Of a stretch of 27,432 nt of DNA, positions 9,647-19,266 are shown piece after piece. Under the pieces are notes generated by a model that was given only the letters and a program-made list of their open reading frames with translations, was not told the DNA's origin and searched no databases. The DNA lies in contig NWUY0304201288.1 in NCBI GenBank assembly GCA_004151065.3, positions 1 through 27,432 on the forward strand, given 5' to 3'. Both the position numbers and the translations under genes were made by a program. Position 1 is the stretch's first letter; each line of letters opens with the position of its first letter. The DNA comes from Larix sibirica (taxonomy: Eukaryota; Streptophyta; Pinopsida; Pinales; Pinaceae).

Positions 9647-10508
9647 TTTATCATCAAACAGCTCAGTTGAGTACCCGCTTTCTCCTTATGGCCATACACA
9701 TCCAGTTATCATCACGCCCTGTAACAACGGAACTCAGTTCTCGAATCACCCAGTTAACAAGGTTACTCTTTTATGCTCATGGGGAGCTATTCTGTTCGAT
9801 ACCCAGCTGGATAGCATCTTGTTGTCAGGCCCGGAAGGATCTCGGTGGAAGGCAGGGCCTGGTGGATCTCGCCGCCAGACCGATAGCAGCATATTATCAG
9901 CTTCTTTCAATCAATCTGCTGGGCCTTTGCTTGCCTTCTTCTTGCTGCTCTAATCCTCCCTCCTGGCTGTCTGTACCCATTAAGCGATGAATAAATAAAG
10001 TGGTATAGGGCATATAGGTATATTTCTTCTGGTGGGTAAAGAGTTTGTAACCCAAGGGAAGGTAGGGTAAAGGATAAATATATCCTAGTGCTGTACCCCC
10101 GATTCCTGGCTGAAGCAAGAGGTGGGGGCATTCCTAAGCCGGATAAGTAAGATAGTAAGGTTGGTACGACGGGTTGTGAATTGGTTGCTGTCGCAAATAA
10201 AGTAGACAGAGGTAATATGAATAGTCTAAGTGCTTGCTCACCCAGCTCATCTCATAAGTTCTGGCTATAGTGAAAAATTTATTTACCCTTATTAGAGCTT
10301 GGCCCCCCACCCACAGGGCTCTCCTCCCTCTCCACACATGGGAGGGGTAGTATCAAACTGTAAGGATACGTTTATGTATGGCCTTTCCGTGGGTATGCCT
10401 GCCTGTCTTCTCCGAACATGGCTAGGATCAAACTATCAGGATATGAGTAGGTAGGTATGTCTGAGACCTCAAGCTAGTTGGAACAGTAATGAAATGCCCA
10501 AAGAAAGG

Positions 10509-10670
10509 TCAGGGAGGTAATTGAAATAAGAAAAGAAATACTAAAGGATCTGGATATCGCCCGGATGCCAAAAAAGTGTTTCCAGGTATATATTCATTCC
10601 CCATAGATAGATATCCATCCCTCGGATCGGAATCCCTTCGAACTCCATATGACTCCGAATCTTCATCCAT
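10509..10670 (-). other. Short open frame, 53 codons, acidic N-terminus
   Basis: A minus-strand ATG frame beginning MDEDSESYGVRRDSDPRDGY and ending in a hydrophobic tail (LVFLFLFQLPP). The codons look orderly (GAT, GAA, TCC, GGA), and a TGA lies three codons upstream of the ATG. I do not recognise the product; it could be a fragment of an organellar gene or chance. Confidence 0.15.
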
Positions 10671-10956
10671 ATTCTTCCATCAATAGAGAATCCATGGAAT
10701 CAACTTCCTTTTACTTCCTTTGAATTCGATCGTCTCGTCTAAGGCTATGGATCCCCATTCTATCGGAATCAATGGTCTCGGGTTCAGGTTCGGTAGCGAG
10801 CGAGGCTTTCAGAATAGGCGGGCTGCCCTCCATTGACCTCTTTTATTACCTAAATAGAATAAAGTGAATGAATGCCTCTCACTGGACCCTCTTTATTCCT
10901 ATTCCTTATGATCGGGCGATCCTTTAATTTTAAGCATTAGAGAGGCTTCTATGGCA

Positions 10957-11104
10957 GGCATAAGCTAAGCATTCTCCAGCAAATAAATAAGCATTAGTCC
11001 CTAAAGATCCCTATTGGTGGTCCTTATCTTTGGTACCTTATCTATAAGCAAGCCCCTAAAGTGTGGCATAAGCTGAGTATTCTACAACAAACTAGAGAAG
11101 CATT
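10957..11104 (+). repeat. Diverged direct duplication, about 40 bp, period 108
   Basis: GGCATAAGCTAAGCATTCTC (from 10957) and GGCATAAGCTGAGTATTCTA (from 11065) begin two copies that continue through CAGCAAATA/CAACAAACT to AAGCATT. They align over about 39 bases with one 1-base gap. AAGCATT occurs four times and CCCTAAAG twice in the interval, showing more than one duplication step. Confidence 0.7.
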
Positions 11105-12108
11105 CTCCTCAAGCAGATAGACACCTTTATTTATGCTGGTACTATAGGCGCAAGTCATATAAGTGAGTGTCAAAGCGCATCCAGGTGTAACAACGTGTGT
11201 AGAAGCGCTTCTCTTGCTCTTGATCCCAACCCTATAGAAGTAACTATTTTTGTTAGCGAAACCTACCCTTTCCATCGTCTTCGGCCTGATTAGATTGGGG
11301 TAGGTAAGTTAATCAACCGCGCGCTTTGTTGGCTTGGGCCCATACCTCATAGCCTACAGCAGCATAGGTAGCAGCACCTGGGGCAGCAGGAGCAAAGGCA
11401 GATAGAGCGGAAAGAGAGGCTGCTATTGACTCAGTGGAAGCAAGCAATATTAATTACAAAGCTAAAAGCAGAGCTGACATCGAATGACTGTTTGCTTTAC
11501 GTTTCGGACAAGGTTGAGACATACATACCCATCCTTTTTTCCCATAGCTGACATTGAATGAAAGTTAAAACAAGGTTATAGTATTCGGTGGGTGGCCGGA
11601 TGGTAAATTGGGTGGGTGAGCTGTATTCAGTGGAGCGAAACCAAGCGCATCCCTCTGGTATTCCTTCAATACCATACAGTTGTATTCTTCTATTTAAGGC
11701 CACCTGGCTTGTTCAGCCTCGCGTAACGAGCCTCCGCAGGAAAAATAGAGGGAAGTAAGCAGGCAGCTAATGAATGCAAGCATGTAAGGCAGTTCCTATT
11801 ATTCTTTAGTATTAATAAGCTCTATCTCTGACAAGGACTCCTGCGTTGGATAACACAATTCCAATAGGAGATCTTTTATATCCCTTCACAGGGTGTGGTC
11901 CTCCAGATACACTCTGATTCCCCGTTTGTGGTTCGACGGCCAACAGCCGCTTTTCACCATGCCTGGGTTTCCCTACAGATAATGGAGAGTCGAGCCTTTA
12001 TTAGGCGTTAGCATTGTCTCTATCTATTTGCTTTCGATAATATGGGACAAGAGTCTAGTCTAATCCGCCGCCTATTTATTAACCTCACTCTATTGAGGAT
12101 GCGCAAGC
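11105..12108. other. Intergenic with two unsupported minus-strand frames
   Basis: Minus-strand frames of 77 codons (11042-11275) and 68 codons (11497-11703) are unrecognised. AGCTGACATCGAATGA (11472) and AGCTGACATTGAATGA (11544) form a small near-identical direct repeat. No RNA gene is seen. Confidence 0.45.
11313..11480 (-). pseudogene. Ala-rich minus-strand frame with one internal stop
   Basis: From an ATG at 11480 the minus strand reads MSALLLAL, a TAA (11456-11454), and then 46 further sense codons in the same frame to a TGA at 11313. The second part is strikingly rich in Ala, Ser and Leu (for example SIAASLSALSAFAPAAPGAA) and ends YEVWAQANKARG. This could be the remnant of a small hydrophobic protein or leader with one nonsense change, or simply a GCWGCW-rich repeat. 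I recognise no family. Confidence 0.15.
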
Positions 12109-12167
12109 AGGCTCGACTGATAAGGAGAGGGGCGGGGAGCCACTCGACCGACGGGAGGAGGGAGAGG
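12109..12167 (+). repeat. F1 repeat, tandem pair
   Basis: AGGCTCGACTGATAAGGAGA (from 12109) is followed, after GGGGCGGGG, by CCACTCGACCGACGGGAGGA (from 12140) and GGGAGAGG. The unit is about 29 bp. The upstream GCGCAAGCAGG is matched by GCGACAGCAGG before the F1 copy at 19.27 kb, so homology extends a little beyond the core. Confidence 0.7.
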
Positions 12168-12386
12168 ATTTGATGTTCTTAGCTACTAATGAGATTATCC
12201 ACTCTTATATTTTGTGATGATTTGAGCACCGGAAACTTTCAATCTATCCATGCAAACTATCTAACCTGCCAAGCCTGCCACTTAACACCTAATCCGAAAC
12301 CACTCATTGGGACAGTCTGCTACACACGAAGTGGGCATGTCACCAAACACTTAACCTGACACGAAGCAGGTAATACTTATTTCCGG

Positions 12387-12441
12387 TCTATCTATATCTA
12401 TATGTAGATGTAGATATATCTATATCTATATCTATATCTAG
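12387..12441. repeat. TATATC/GATATA microsatellite with internal symmetry
   Basis: The run is made of TCTATA units, interrupted by GTAGATGTAGATA and then continuing as TATCTATATCTA. Because part of the tract is the complement of the rest, it can fold on itself. Plain microsatellite; a likely site of length variation. Confidence 0.85.
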
Positions 12442-12443
12442 GG

Positions 12444-12800
12444 GTGGGCGCTGCGGGGTGGGATGCTGGCTGTGCTTTGATTTATACTTTGATCTTATAT
12501 ATTTTGCACCCGGTCTATATGCTTGATTATCACGGGAGGGTGGGTGAGAGCCAGGAGCCACGAAACGGAAGCCTTTTTAAAATAAGGGCCATAAGCCTCC
12601 TTTTCTTTCCTGGAACCAAAGGCCTTAGCCTTCTAATCTGTAACCTTTTGCCTCTCGCCGCCAGATGCCTTTCACCTTTTGCCAAGTTAACCAGCCTCAC
12701 CAAGTCCAACAGAAGCCACACCAGTCGATATAAAGCATGCTTTGTTACTTACGTTGATTCACCGGGGCAGAGTAGAATAAAAATAGAAACCAGGGACTAA
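12444..12800 (+). CDS. Longest open frame in window, 118 codons, unrecognised
   Basis: A GTG-initiated frame of 118 codons, or 93 if counted from a later ATG (Met26), starting just after the microsatellite. Residues about 13-27 are hydrophobic (ALIYTLILYILHPVY), and residues 50-73 hold a second hydrophobic stretch, so a small membrane protein is conceivable. I recognise no family. A 63-codon minus-strand frame overlaps it (12530-12721). A GTG start and the lack of any known motif make it more likely a chance frame. Confidence 0.15.
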   Translation: MGAAGWDAGCALIYTLILYILHPVYMLDYHGRVGESQEPRNGSLFKIRAISLLFFPGTKGLSLLICNLLPLAARCLSPFAKLTSLTKSNRSHTSRYKACFVTYVDSPGQSRIKIETRD

Positions 12801-13523
12801 GATCAGGTGGTGCATCGTAATAGAAAGGGAATTTGGCAGTCTATATATCTAATACCTTAGGGAAAGTTACTAAAAGACTTAAGCTATTACCGCAGGCAAG
12901 TTACCTTAGGGCCTTACTCGGAAGCTACGTCGTCTATTGCTAAATGAGTGGAATTCTATTTAAGGTATGGACTGAACGGGTTCTGGATTGAACGGGTACA
13001 TCTTTCTTGTCTATTGGTACCCTTGTCCTATGGGAGCAAAAAAATATATATATGATCAACCTAGTGGTGTCTGGTCAGGGGTGTGGCTATAGGGAGTGGG
13101 CTCTGAATCCAAGGGGTTCGTCCTTTTTACACTACTCTCGCAATACCCCATCAATGAAAAGCTTGGAAAATATGATACCATGCTTTTATCCAATACCAGG
13201 AAGGTTATTACTGTGCCCTTTGCCGTACCTGTTTATTGCCCGTAGCTTGGGGGAGAGAGTAGATCCAACCCACTTCGTACCACTCCCAGCAAGCGGCAAG
13301 TAGCCTTTTTAAAGCCTCCTCGTGAGCAGCAGGTGGGGAGCAATGCATGCCAGTTGGTCCATGAATTTCAACCCTTCTTATATGCATTTTTCCTATATAA
13401 AACAGCCCATTGCTTGTCGAGTGTCTGAAGCATAATCTCTCCACCAGGGTCTCGAAGTCAATTTGAAAATAGTCAAAATCGATGTTATGTCATTGTCCCT
13501 CCGCTGTGCACCTGGACACCTGA
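12801..13523. other. Intergenic, no gene recognised
   Basis: Contains a 98-codon plus-strand frame (13007-13303) and an overlapping 78-codon minus-strand frame (13208-13444), neither recognised. TTACCTTAGGGCC (about 12901) loosely recalls a conserved large-rRNA word, but the flanks do not match, so I do not call an rRNA fragment. Confidence 0.45.
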
Positions 13524-13565
13524 ATTGTATAATAATAAAAAAGAAAAAAAGAAAAATTATACAAT
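13524..13565. repeat. 10-bp inverted repeat around an A/G-only loop
   Basis: ATTGTATAAT (13524-13533) and ATTATACAAT (13556-13565) are exact reverse complements. The 22-nt loop is purine-only apart from a single T (A runs broken by G). It sits at the left boundary of the 3-kb F3 block. It could be a recombination scar or terminal structure of that block, but there is no matching structure at the right edge. Confidence 0.7.
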
Positions 13566-14047
13566 GTTATTGAGTGCGCGAGATATAGCAGATGTTGTTG
13601 GACCGCCTCGCCTCACCTCCATGTGGTGCTTTTGTTTTTCCTCTTCTCTTTTTCACAAAGAATGTAGAGACTAACATGGAAAGGACGTTTCAATGCGTCG
13701 TATATTAACTATTATATTTGAATTTGTCTACTTTCAAGTTTGAAACTTAGACAACAAGAAGTTGGAACGCGTAGATATGGAGTCCACGTGAGAATGCAAT
13801 TGTTTTTTTTTAATTGTTATGACTGTAGAGATATGTATGGAAGGAGGATGCTGCTTATTGGAACAGTTTTAGTAGAACCAACATGTCTAGATTGATTAAA
13901 TAAGCTATTACTTATGGCTCTCCAATTCAATTATATATCCAATTGGATATTAAGTTTAGGTTCCAGCACATAAAACAGTAGAACAACATAGATATGCGTG
14001 ATATCATAATGAATGGCTCTATATATAGTCTGCATGCATCCAACTTA

Positions 14048-14260
14048 TTAGGCCAGCTGCTGTACAAGGTAGTCAGAAACAGGCATGGTTTTCAGTGCGG
14101 ACAAAATACAGTTTGATTACCCCATGTGTGGTAATATAAAAATGATTCATCTGACCCATGAAAACTAGATTATGACTAAGTAACCATGTCCAATGATACG
14201 GTTTTAGGGAAGTATGCCCCATCCAAATGAACAAGTTCGCAACGATTAGATGATGCCATG
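14048..14260. repeat. Paired segment, copy A
   Basis: This stretch aligns with 15504-15690. TTAGGCCAGCTGCTGTACAA here corresponds to TTAGGCCTGCTGCCACAAGG there, AGGCATGGTTTTCAGTGCGG to AGGCATGGTTCAGTACGG, and CCCATGAAAACTAGATTATG to CCCATCAAAATGACGTTGTG. On the minus strand it lies in a 79-codon frame (14312-14073) containing LLSHNLVFMG and NHACF. Confidence 0.65.
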
Positions 14261-14527
14261 CCTCATATAGAACTCCCACTATGTATAATGGCTCCTGACA
14301 ACACAACGACATAATACATGGGGATGGTTACAACATGGGGATATAACTGGAGCTGTTTTTCGTAAAGTTCCACGTAGATAAGTAGATAATAAAACATGCT
14401 AAGAATCACACATCTAGGAGGAACAGCGCTCATCATACATGCTGCTACATGTCATGTTGTGTTGTTATCAATTCAGAACAAAAGTAACTATATATCGAGT
14501 AGTCCAGGTTACAACCGTATGCCCTGC

Positions 14528-14557
14528 TTGTATATGATTGTATATGATTGTATATGA
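14528..14557 (+). repeat. Three tandem copies of TTGTATATGA
   Basis: A perfect 10-bp unit repeated three times (14528-14537, 14538-14547, 14548-14557). Simple slippage repeat. Confidence 0.9.
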
Positions 14558-14852
14558 ATCTAGGATACAAGCCCGTTGGAAACTACAGGGGCCTAGCTTA
14601 TGCAGCACTTTTTTGCATACGAACTACAGCAGAAAGAAATAATCTGCATGCAGGATCTGGCTGGAACTCCCCTATCTTTAACTTAGGAGACACATGAATT
14701 TATTTATTTATTTTGAAATGGCACATTATTAACCCATGGAGAGCTGCTAGCTAGAGATGTAGAGATTTATTAGATATTATGGATTTATGTATTTTCAGAA
14801 TCAGAGAAGACAGACAAATGATACACCTTCTATTTCTGTTGTTTCCAAAGTG

Positions 14853-16327
14853 AACAACCCCAGAATATGAGCTCGTTGAATCACGCTGACAACTCCCTTA
14901 TTATTGAGTCAGCAGGGTTTACAACCGGTCTGGATTTCACTCCCGGAGGACGCTCTGATCTGGAACGACATACATAGGGTTACAAGGGTAACTGGAGCTA
15001 TTTTTAGTCAAGTTCACGTAGATATGCAATGCTCGCATCTAGCTGGTTCCACTTCCGCATGAGTTCTGGCATGGGTGAGTTGGGCTAATACCCAGTATGG
15101 ATGCGAGAGAAACTTAATTAAAGGGATTGCACTAACACCCTATAGTGTGGAAGCAGGGAGACCTATTAGTAAGAGGATCTCTGGTTGTTGAACGGTTTCA
15201 AGTTCAACTTAGATATGCGCGGATGTAATTGATTTCAGGTATTGCCCATGCTGCTATTTATTGGTTTACATAAATAAAAGACCTTACTTGGATAATATCC
15301 TGACACTAGAGAAACGTCATAAAATTGAGTTCAAGCTGCTGAAGGCGAGCTAACAACTCACTCCCCTATTTAGAGCAAGTTCAACATCTATACGCAATGT
15401 CATTTATTTATTTAAGGATTTGGCTGCTGGAGCTGACCTGCGTGAAGGCACTACCTGACTTGCATGAATTGCTCTCTCTAGTGCAACATGTATCCTTCTA
15501 CTCTTAGGCCTGCTGCCACAAGGTAATGCCATCAAAAGGCATGGTTCAGTACGGAATAAATCCACTTAATGTGACCAGATGAGGTCGGGATCGAGCCCAT
15601 CAAAATGACGTTGTGACTGGGCAAAACTCTAAGTGGATCATGGTTTTCAAATCTTGCAATTAGCCTCATTAAGGTACTAGGCAATAGTCCGTCCATGCAT
15701 CGCCGTTCCATGGAAACAGGAAACAAGCCTGTTGGAGAATAAAGACTACATAGTGAAACTTCTATATGCCAGTGTATATTTTTCCATACCTGCATTGGAC
15801 TACACAAGAATTTTCCTATTCTAATTCTGATGAAACTGGTACTACGGTGGACTATCCCGCTTAAGCTTCAGCTCGCATTCCGCACTGGAGCTTAGGAGCC
15901 AACTATGATATCTGCAACGAGTGGTTGTAGTCCAACCCCAGAAATACATCAACAGGCAGGTGGAAAAATGATTCTCCATAATATATATGTATATATGCGA
16001 GTTTAAAAACAATATAGAATTTTCTATAATTTTTCTTGTTGTATTAGATGTATTGAGTTCTTAGATATGGAGACATAACACTTGAGTTGTTTCTGTTGTT
16101 ATTTAACATGGGTTCCTGAACTAGTATAAGCCCACCCCAGAATCTCAGCAACTGTTGGTATAGAGACACTACTTTATAGCCAGAGATTGGACTACCAATT
16201 TTACAACAACGATTTTATTTCAACTTGGGATCCATGCAGAAACCAAAGCATAATCCTATTTTACAAGGAAGAACCCGGAGTCCTATGCTGCAAGTGGAAG
16301 ACCAACCCCAGAATCTCAACAAGTTGT
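14853..16327 (+). repeat. Four dispersed copies of an AACCCCAGAATCTCAACAA element
   Basis: The copies lie at 14853-14880 (AACAACCCCAGAATATGAGC), 15932-15960 (CCAACCCCAGAAATACATCA), 16131-16157 (CCCACCCCAGAATCTCAGCA) and 16301-16327 (ACCAACCCCAGAATCTCAAC). All read in the same direction, and most are followed by CAACWRKTTG-like bases. Spacing is about 1079, 199 and 170 bp, so this is not a simple tandem array. Confidence 0.65.
15504..15690. repeat. Paired segment, copy B
   Basis: Diverged partner of 14048-14260, about 1.45 kb downstream in the same orientation, with a deletion of about 15 bp relative to copy A near 15595. On the minus strand it lies in a 91-codon frame (15807-15532) containing VLPSHNVILMG and LNHAF, which parallel the copy-A peptide. 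Confidence 0.65.
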
Positions 16328-16900
16328 AGAATCCCCGGAAGACAGGAACTACTAAAGGCAAGTCTAAACAGCATATATACTCTCAGTGGATCTAGTTACA
16401 AACAAGTTATACTTATCTATGCCAGCATCATCTGTAAATCAATGGTTTAGTCCAACTACTAGTCAGTAAGTCCCAGCAAAATAAGCAGCCTGAAGAGAAG
16501 ACTATATATTAGTCGTTACGCATACACTTCGTTCCATGGAGTTCCCTATAGTTATAGCCTTTACTAGCTCCAGATGGAAAAGTGAAACAAACGCATATAT
16601 GCAAGTTTAGGCCTGCCATAGCATTGGTTGCGCAAGTATTGTTTTGCATGTTAAAACGAAGGAACTAAGACCTTAAAACGGCTTATTCACTGTTGTAGCT
16701 AAGGGGACTAGTTTATTCTTTGCTATTTGGAACGGCACTTAAAGGAGCGAGGCCGCTCGTCCTTCTTACTAGGGCAAGGAGACCTTACCTCCTATACAGC
16801 TACTATTTAGTTATACTTAATATGGAATAGCTAAGAGTTTTGACTGGCCTTACTTAGGTAGGGCAAGTAAGAAATAAAGTGTGGGGCAGTCCGGCTAAGA

Positions 16901-17190
16901 CTGAACTAGTCCAGTTCATAGGGCTAAGGTAATTGATGCAACTATTGGGCACGTATAGTTCATCATTATATAGGTTCATTGAAACTACTAGCACAAACCA
17001 AACCACCTCCTGTCTCTGGCTCATAGGTGCTATTGGGAAAAGGCAAGCTGTCTCTGCTGGGGATAGGTATTGCTGTTTGGAAGTGTACTGCTGTCCTGTC
17101 TTCTACAGGTGCTTATGGTAAAGTATTGAGAAACTGTGTTCCGTCAGGTGCAGCTCTGTCAGTGTTGTCTGTAGCGGGCTTCCATCAAGG
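16901..17190. other. Intergenic, no gene recognised
   Basis: Two overlapping plus-strand frames of 62 and 68 codons (16933-17121, 17027-17233). Words such as GGTGCTATTGGG, GGTGCTTATGG and GGTGCAGCTCTG give a mildly repetitive Gly/Ala/Val/Cys coding look, but no known motif. Confidence 0.45.
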
Positions 17191-17412
17191 ATCAAGGGGA
17201 GAAGCGCATATTATTCTATTTTTACTGGGGTAATTTAATAGAGAAAGCATCCAGGGCGGGTAACCAACCACAGGGTCAAGGGTAAAAGCGTATGTCCTTC
17301 TTTTTACTGGGGTAGTGAAATAGAACGGAAAGCGGGCAAACAAGGGGGAGGTATCTATCCAACCAAGCTCAAGGGGCAAGGGTAAAAACGTAAATGGTTA
17401 TAGAACGTAAAG
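17191..17412 (+). repeat. Three-copy diverged tandem repeat, unit about 90 bp
   Basis: Copy 1 (17191-17248) has TCAAGGGGAGAAGCGCATAT, then TTTTTACTGGGGTAATTTAATAG and GAAAGC in sequence. Copy 2 (17274-17333) has TCAAGGGTAAAAGCGTATGT, TTTTTACTGGGGTAGTGAAA and GGAAAGC. Copy 3 (17368-17412) has TCAAGGGGCAAGGGTAAAAA and ATAGAACGTAAAG but lacks the TACTGGGG part. Spacer lengths between copies differ. Confidence 0.75.
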
Positions 17413-18130
17413 GGGAAGGATTTGTTCCTTTCCTTAGGTACGAAGGTGAGTCCCTTATCATTCATGGGTTTCGCCTAAGAAAAGATATTCCTTTAGGGGA
17501 ACAAGGTAATTAGTTCTATTTTTTATTAATGCTTGGGACCCCTTTACCTTTTACAAGGCGGCCCTGCTACTTACTGTAAACAGCCTACATTGAAAGACTC
17601 ATTATCATGCAGACCCGACAGATAGATAAGAACCCTCGCGGGAATAATAATAGAAAGAACAAGAACAAGGACCCTTTCGGTTCAATATCATCGGACCCAT
17701 AAAATTATTTTATTATTAAGAAACTATACCCACATCTTCGTACCTCAGATGTGTCCCTCCGGGTCCTTTTGGAACGTTTATCTCTGCCAAGAGTCCATTG
17801 CTTTAAGTGGAGTTGGATAATTTCCAAAACCTTATAAATCACCCTTTTTATAGGGTCCTTTAATTTTGTTTATTTCTGCTAACTTTCATTTGCATATAAA
17901 CTCGCATTACGTGTTTATCTATGATGTCTCCACGGATAAAGTCATTGCTATGAAGAAGCTTACCTCGTTGCAGCCATATCTACTAAACACAATGTCCGGG
18001 ATGAAAAAGAAAGTTGAAATGTGTGCCGTTCCTTCAAATAAAATAATAAGAAATATAGTATCCTCCTCTCCTTTTAAAATAGGATAAGACCTAGCCGGGG
18101 AAACTCACTAGCAGAACCTCACCATAGCAG
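17413..18130. other. Intergenic, one unsupported open frame
   Basis: A 73-codon plus-strand frame (17866-18087) is unrecognised. TTCGTACCTCAGATGTG (17738-17754) resembles CTCGTACCTCAGGTGAG in the F2 inverted pair at 27279-27295. CCCTTTTTATAGGGTCC (about 17842) resembles CCCCTTTTATAGGGTC at 4422. Nothing functional is seen. Confidence 0.45.
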
Positions 18131-18660
18131 GCAGACCTACTACACCTATTATATGATATTGCATATCTATACTTGTTGTTGCTATGGAGATTTTATTGCC
18201 ATGAACAACAAAGATAAAAATAGAAATATATTTCACATATGATGTTGCCATATATAAGTTTAACTTGTTTCCGAGGGCCCTAATCTCACTAGTGTTACTA
18301 TTAATATGCCATATCTACTAGAGTTTATATAAGTCCTGGCAATGCAATGCTATGCTATGGCAGCAGATAATTGCATGAATAATTTATTGGCATTGATACA
18401 CGATGTCACATAGAGAAGTTGGTCCCTATTTGGCCTACGGCTACTCTACTTGTACTACTCGACTGGGCTCCTGGGTATACTACGCCGCTAGGGTCCCTGG
18501 CTGGCTGCGTCCAATCTATAGATCTATACTAGTCTTCCTACCTGCTGACTCCTGAGATTGAACTTATTTCCTACCTTCCGAGCATGGATACGTTGACCTT
18601 GTCCATAACCAGATCAAATACCTTTCACATATGATATCGCCATACCTACATACCTTTCTG
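18131..18660 (-). repeat. F3 repeat block, minus orientation
   Basis: GCATATCTATACTTGTTG (about 18170), GCCATATATAAGTTTAACTT (about 18247), GCCATATCTACTAGAG (about 18307) and GCCATACCTACATACC (about 18639) are reverse-complement relatives of the GTAGATATGC core. GCATGGATACGTTGACCTTG (about 18583) matches CCATGGATACGTTGAACCTG at 7160. CTATGGCAGCAGATAATT (about 18354) matches the 7.39-kb copy. CACATATGATRTYGCCATA occurs twice (about 18234 and 18624). Confidence 0.5.
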
Positions 18661-19266
18661 AGGAAGAATCTGCAAGTGTAGAATCTGCTGTGGAATCTGC
18701 ACCTCTACGTCCTTGCGCCTAAGAATTTATTATCTATGCCAATATCCTTACCTTTCGGCCTGAAGAAGCCAGTACTGCCTGTACCGCTGCTCTGAAAAAG
18801 AATCAGAAGGTTGTGTCCATTCCGTATATAAACTATCTCTATGAAGAAGGCCTCCTATTGAAACTATGCTATTGGGTTCCTATTGGCCTGGTACAGAGAC
18901 TATTTCACTGCAGTGAGGTACTCTTTAGGCGCTAGCTATTTGAGTCAGTAGAGTTTATGCGGCTCCCGCTTGAGCTCTTAAGCCAGTCGCTAACGCACGC
19001 ACCTTTCGACTTCGACCCTTCCAAATTAGATTATTAGCTTTATTGCGAATTGTGACAAAACAATTTATCAACCAACCGAACATAGATGACTTTATACCCA
19101 CCACCTTCAGAACTAGACCTTTTAGCCCTAGATCACTTCCTTTAGTTATTGCTTAGTCGGTACTTAAAGAAGATTCCTTGGCATAAGACTATACTGAATC
19201 AATATCTATTAAGTAGGTATATGAGCTTGCATCATTCAATGAAAAGCGTCTTCAAGGGTGCGACAG
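18661..19266. other. Intergenic, no gene recognised
   Basis: No open frame of 60 codons lies wholly inside. GAATCTGCAAGTGTAGAATC and GTGGAATCTGCACCTCTACG (18665-18707) repeat the word GAATCTGC. No RNA gene or intron signature is seen. Confidence 0.5.

Larger units (their letters stand above)
9298..10956. other. Intergenic; unsupported open frames and small stems
   Basis: Frames of 107 codons (plus, 9667-9990), 73 and 74 codons (minus, 9897-10131, overlapping each other) and 67 codons (minus, 10134-10337) are unrecognised and conflict with each other. Around 9480-9790 the words CACCCAGTTA, GGTCACC and GTAACCTG recur, a sign of cryptic repetition. ACCTGC-T-GCAGGT (9533-9545) is a small perfect palindrome. 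Separate entries cover the hairpin at 9624-9646 and the short frame at 10509-10670. Confidence 0.45.
13566..16900 (+). repeat. F3 repeat block, plus orientation, about 3.3 kb
   Basis: The core GTAGATATG or TAGATATG, usually preceded by AAGTTCA or similar, recurs at 13771, 13989, 14374, 15019, 15210 and 16062, with weaker forms at 15386 and 16588. AACTGGAGCTGTTTTTCGTA (14346) and AACTGGAGCTATTTTTAGTC (14991) show that longer stretches are shared. The block also holds the paired 200-bp segments and the CCCCAGAA sub-repeats listed separately. No gene is recognised; open frames (79, 91 and 87 codons) are inside the repeats. The reverse-complement core at 7.2 and 18.2 kb belongs to the same family. 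Confidence 0.55.

Noticed and set aside
12895-12925. Large-subunit rRNA word (TACCTTAGG)
   Set aside because: Only about nine bases match; the following conserved bases of the rRNA are absent.
14528-14557. Possible CRISPR-like repeat
   Set aside because: Direct tandem of 10 bp without spacers; no CRISPR array is present anywhere in the window.
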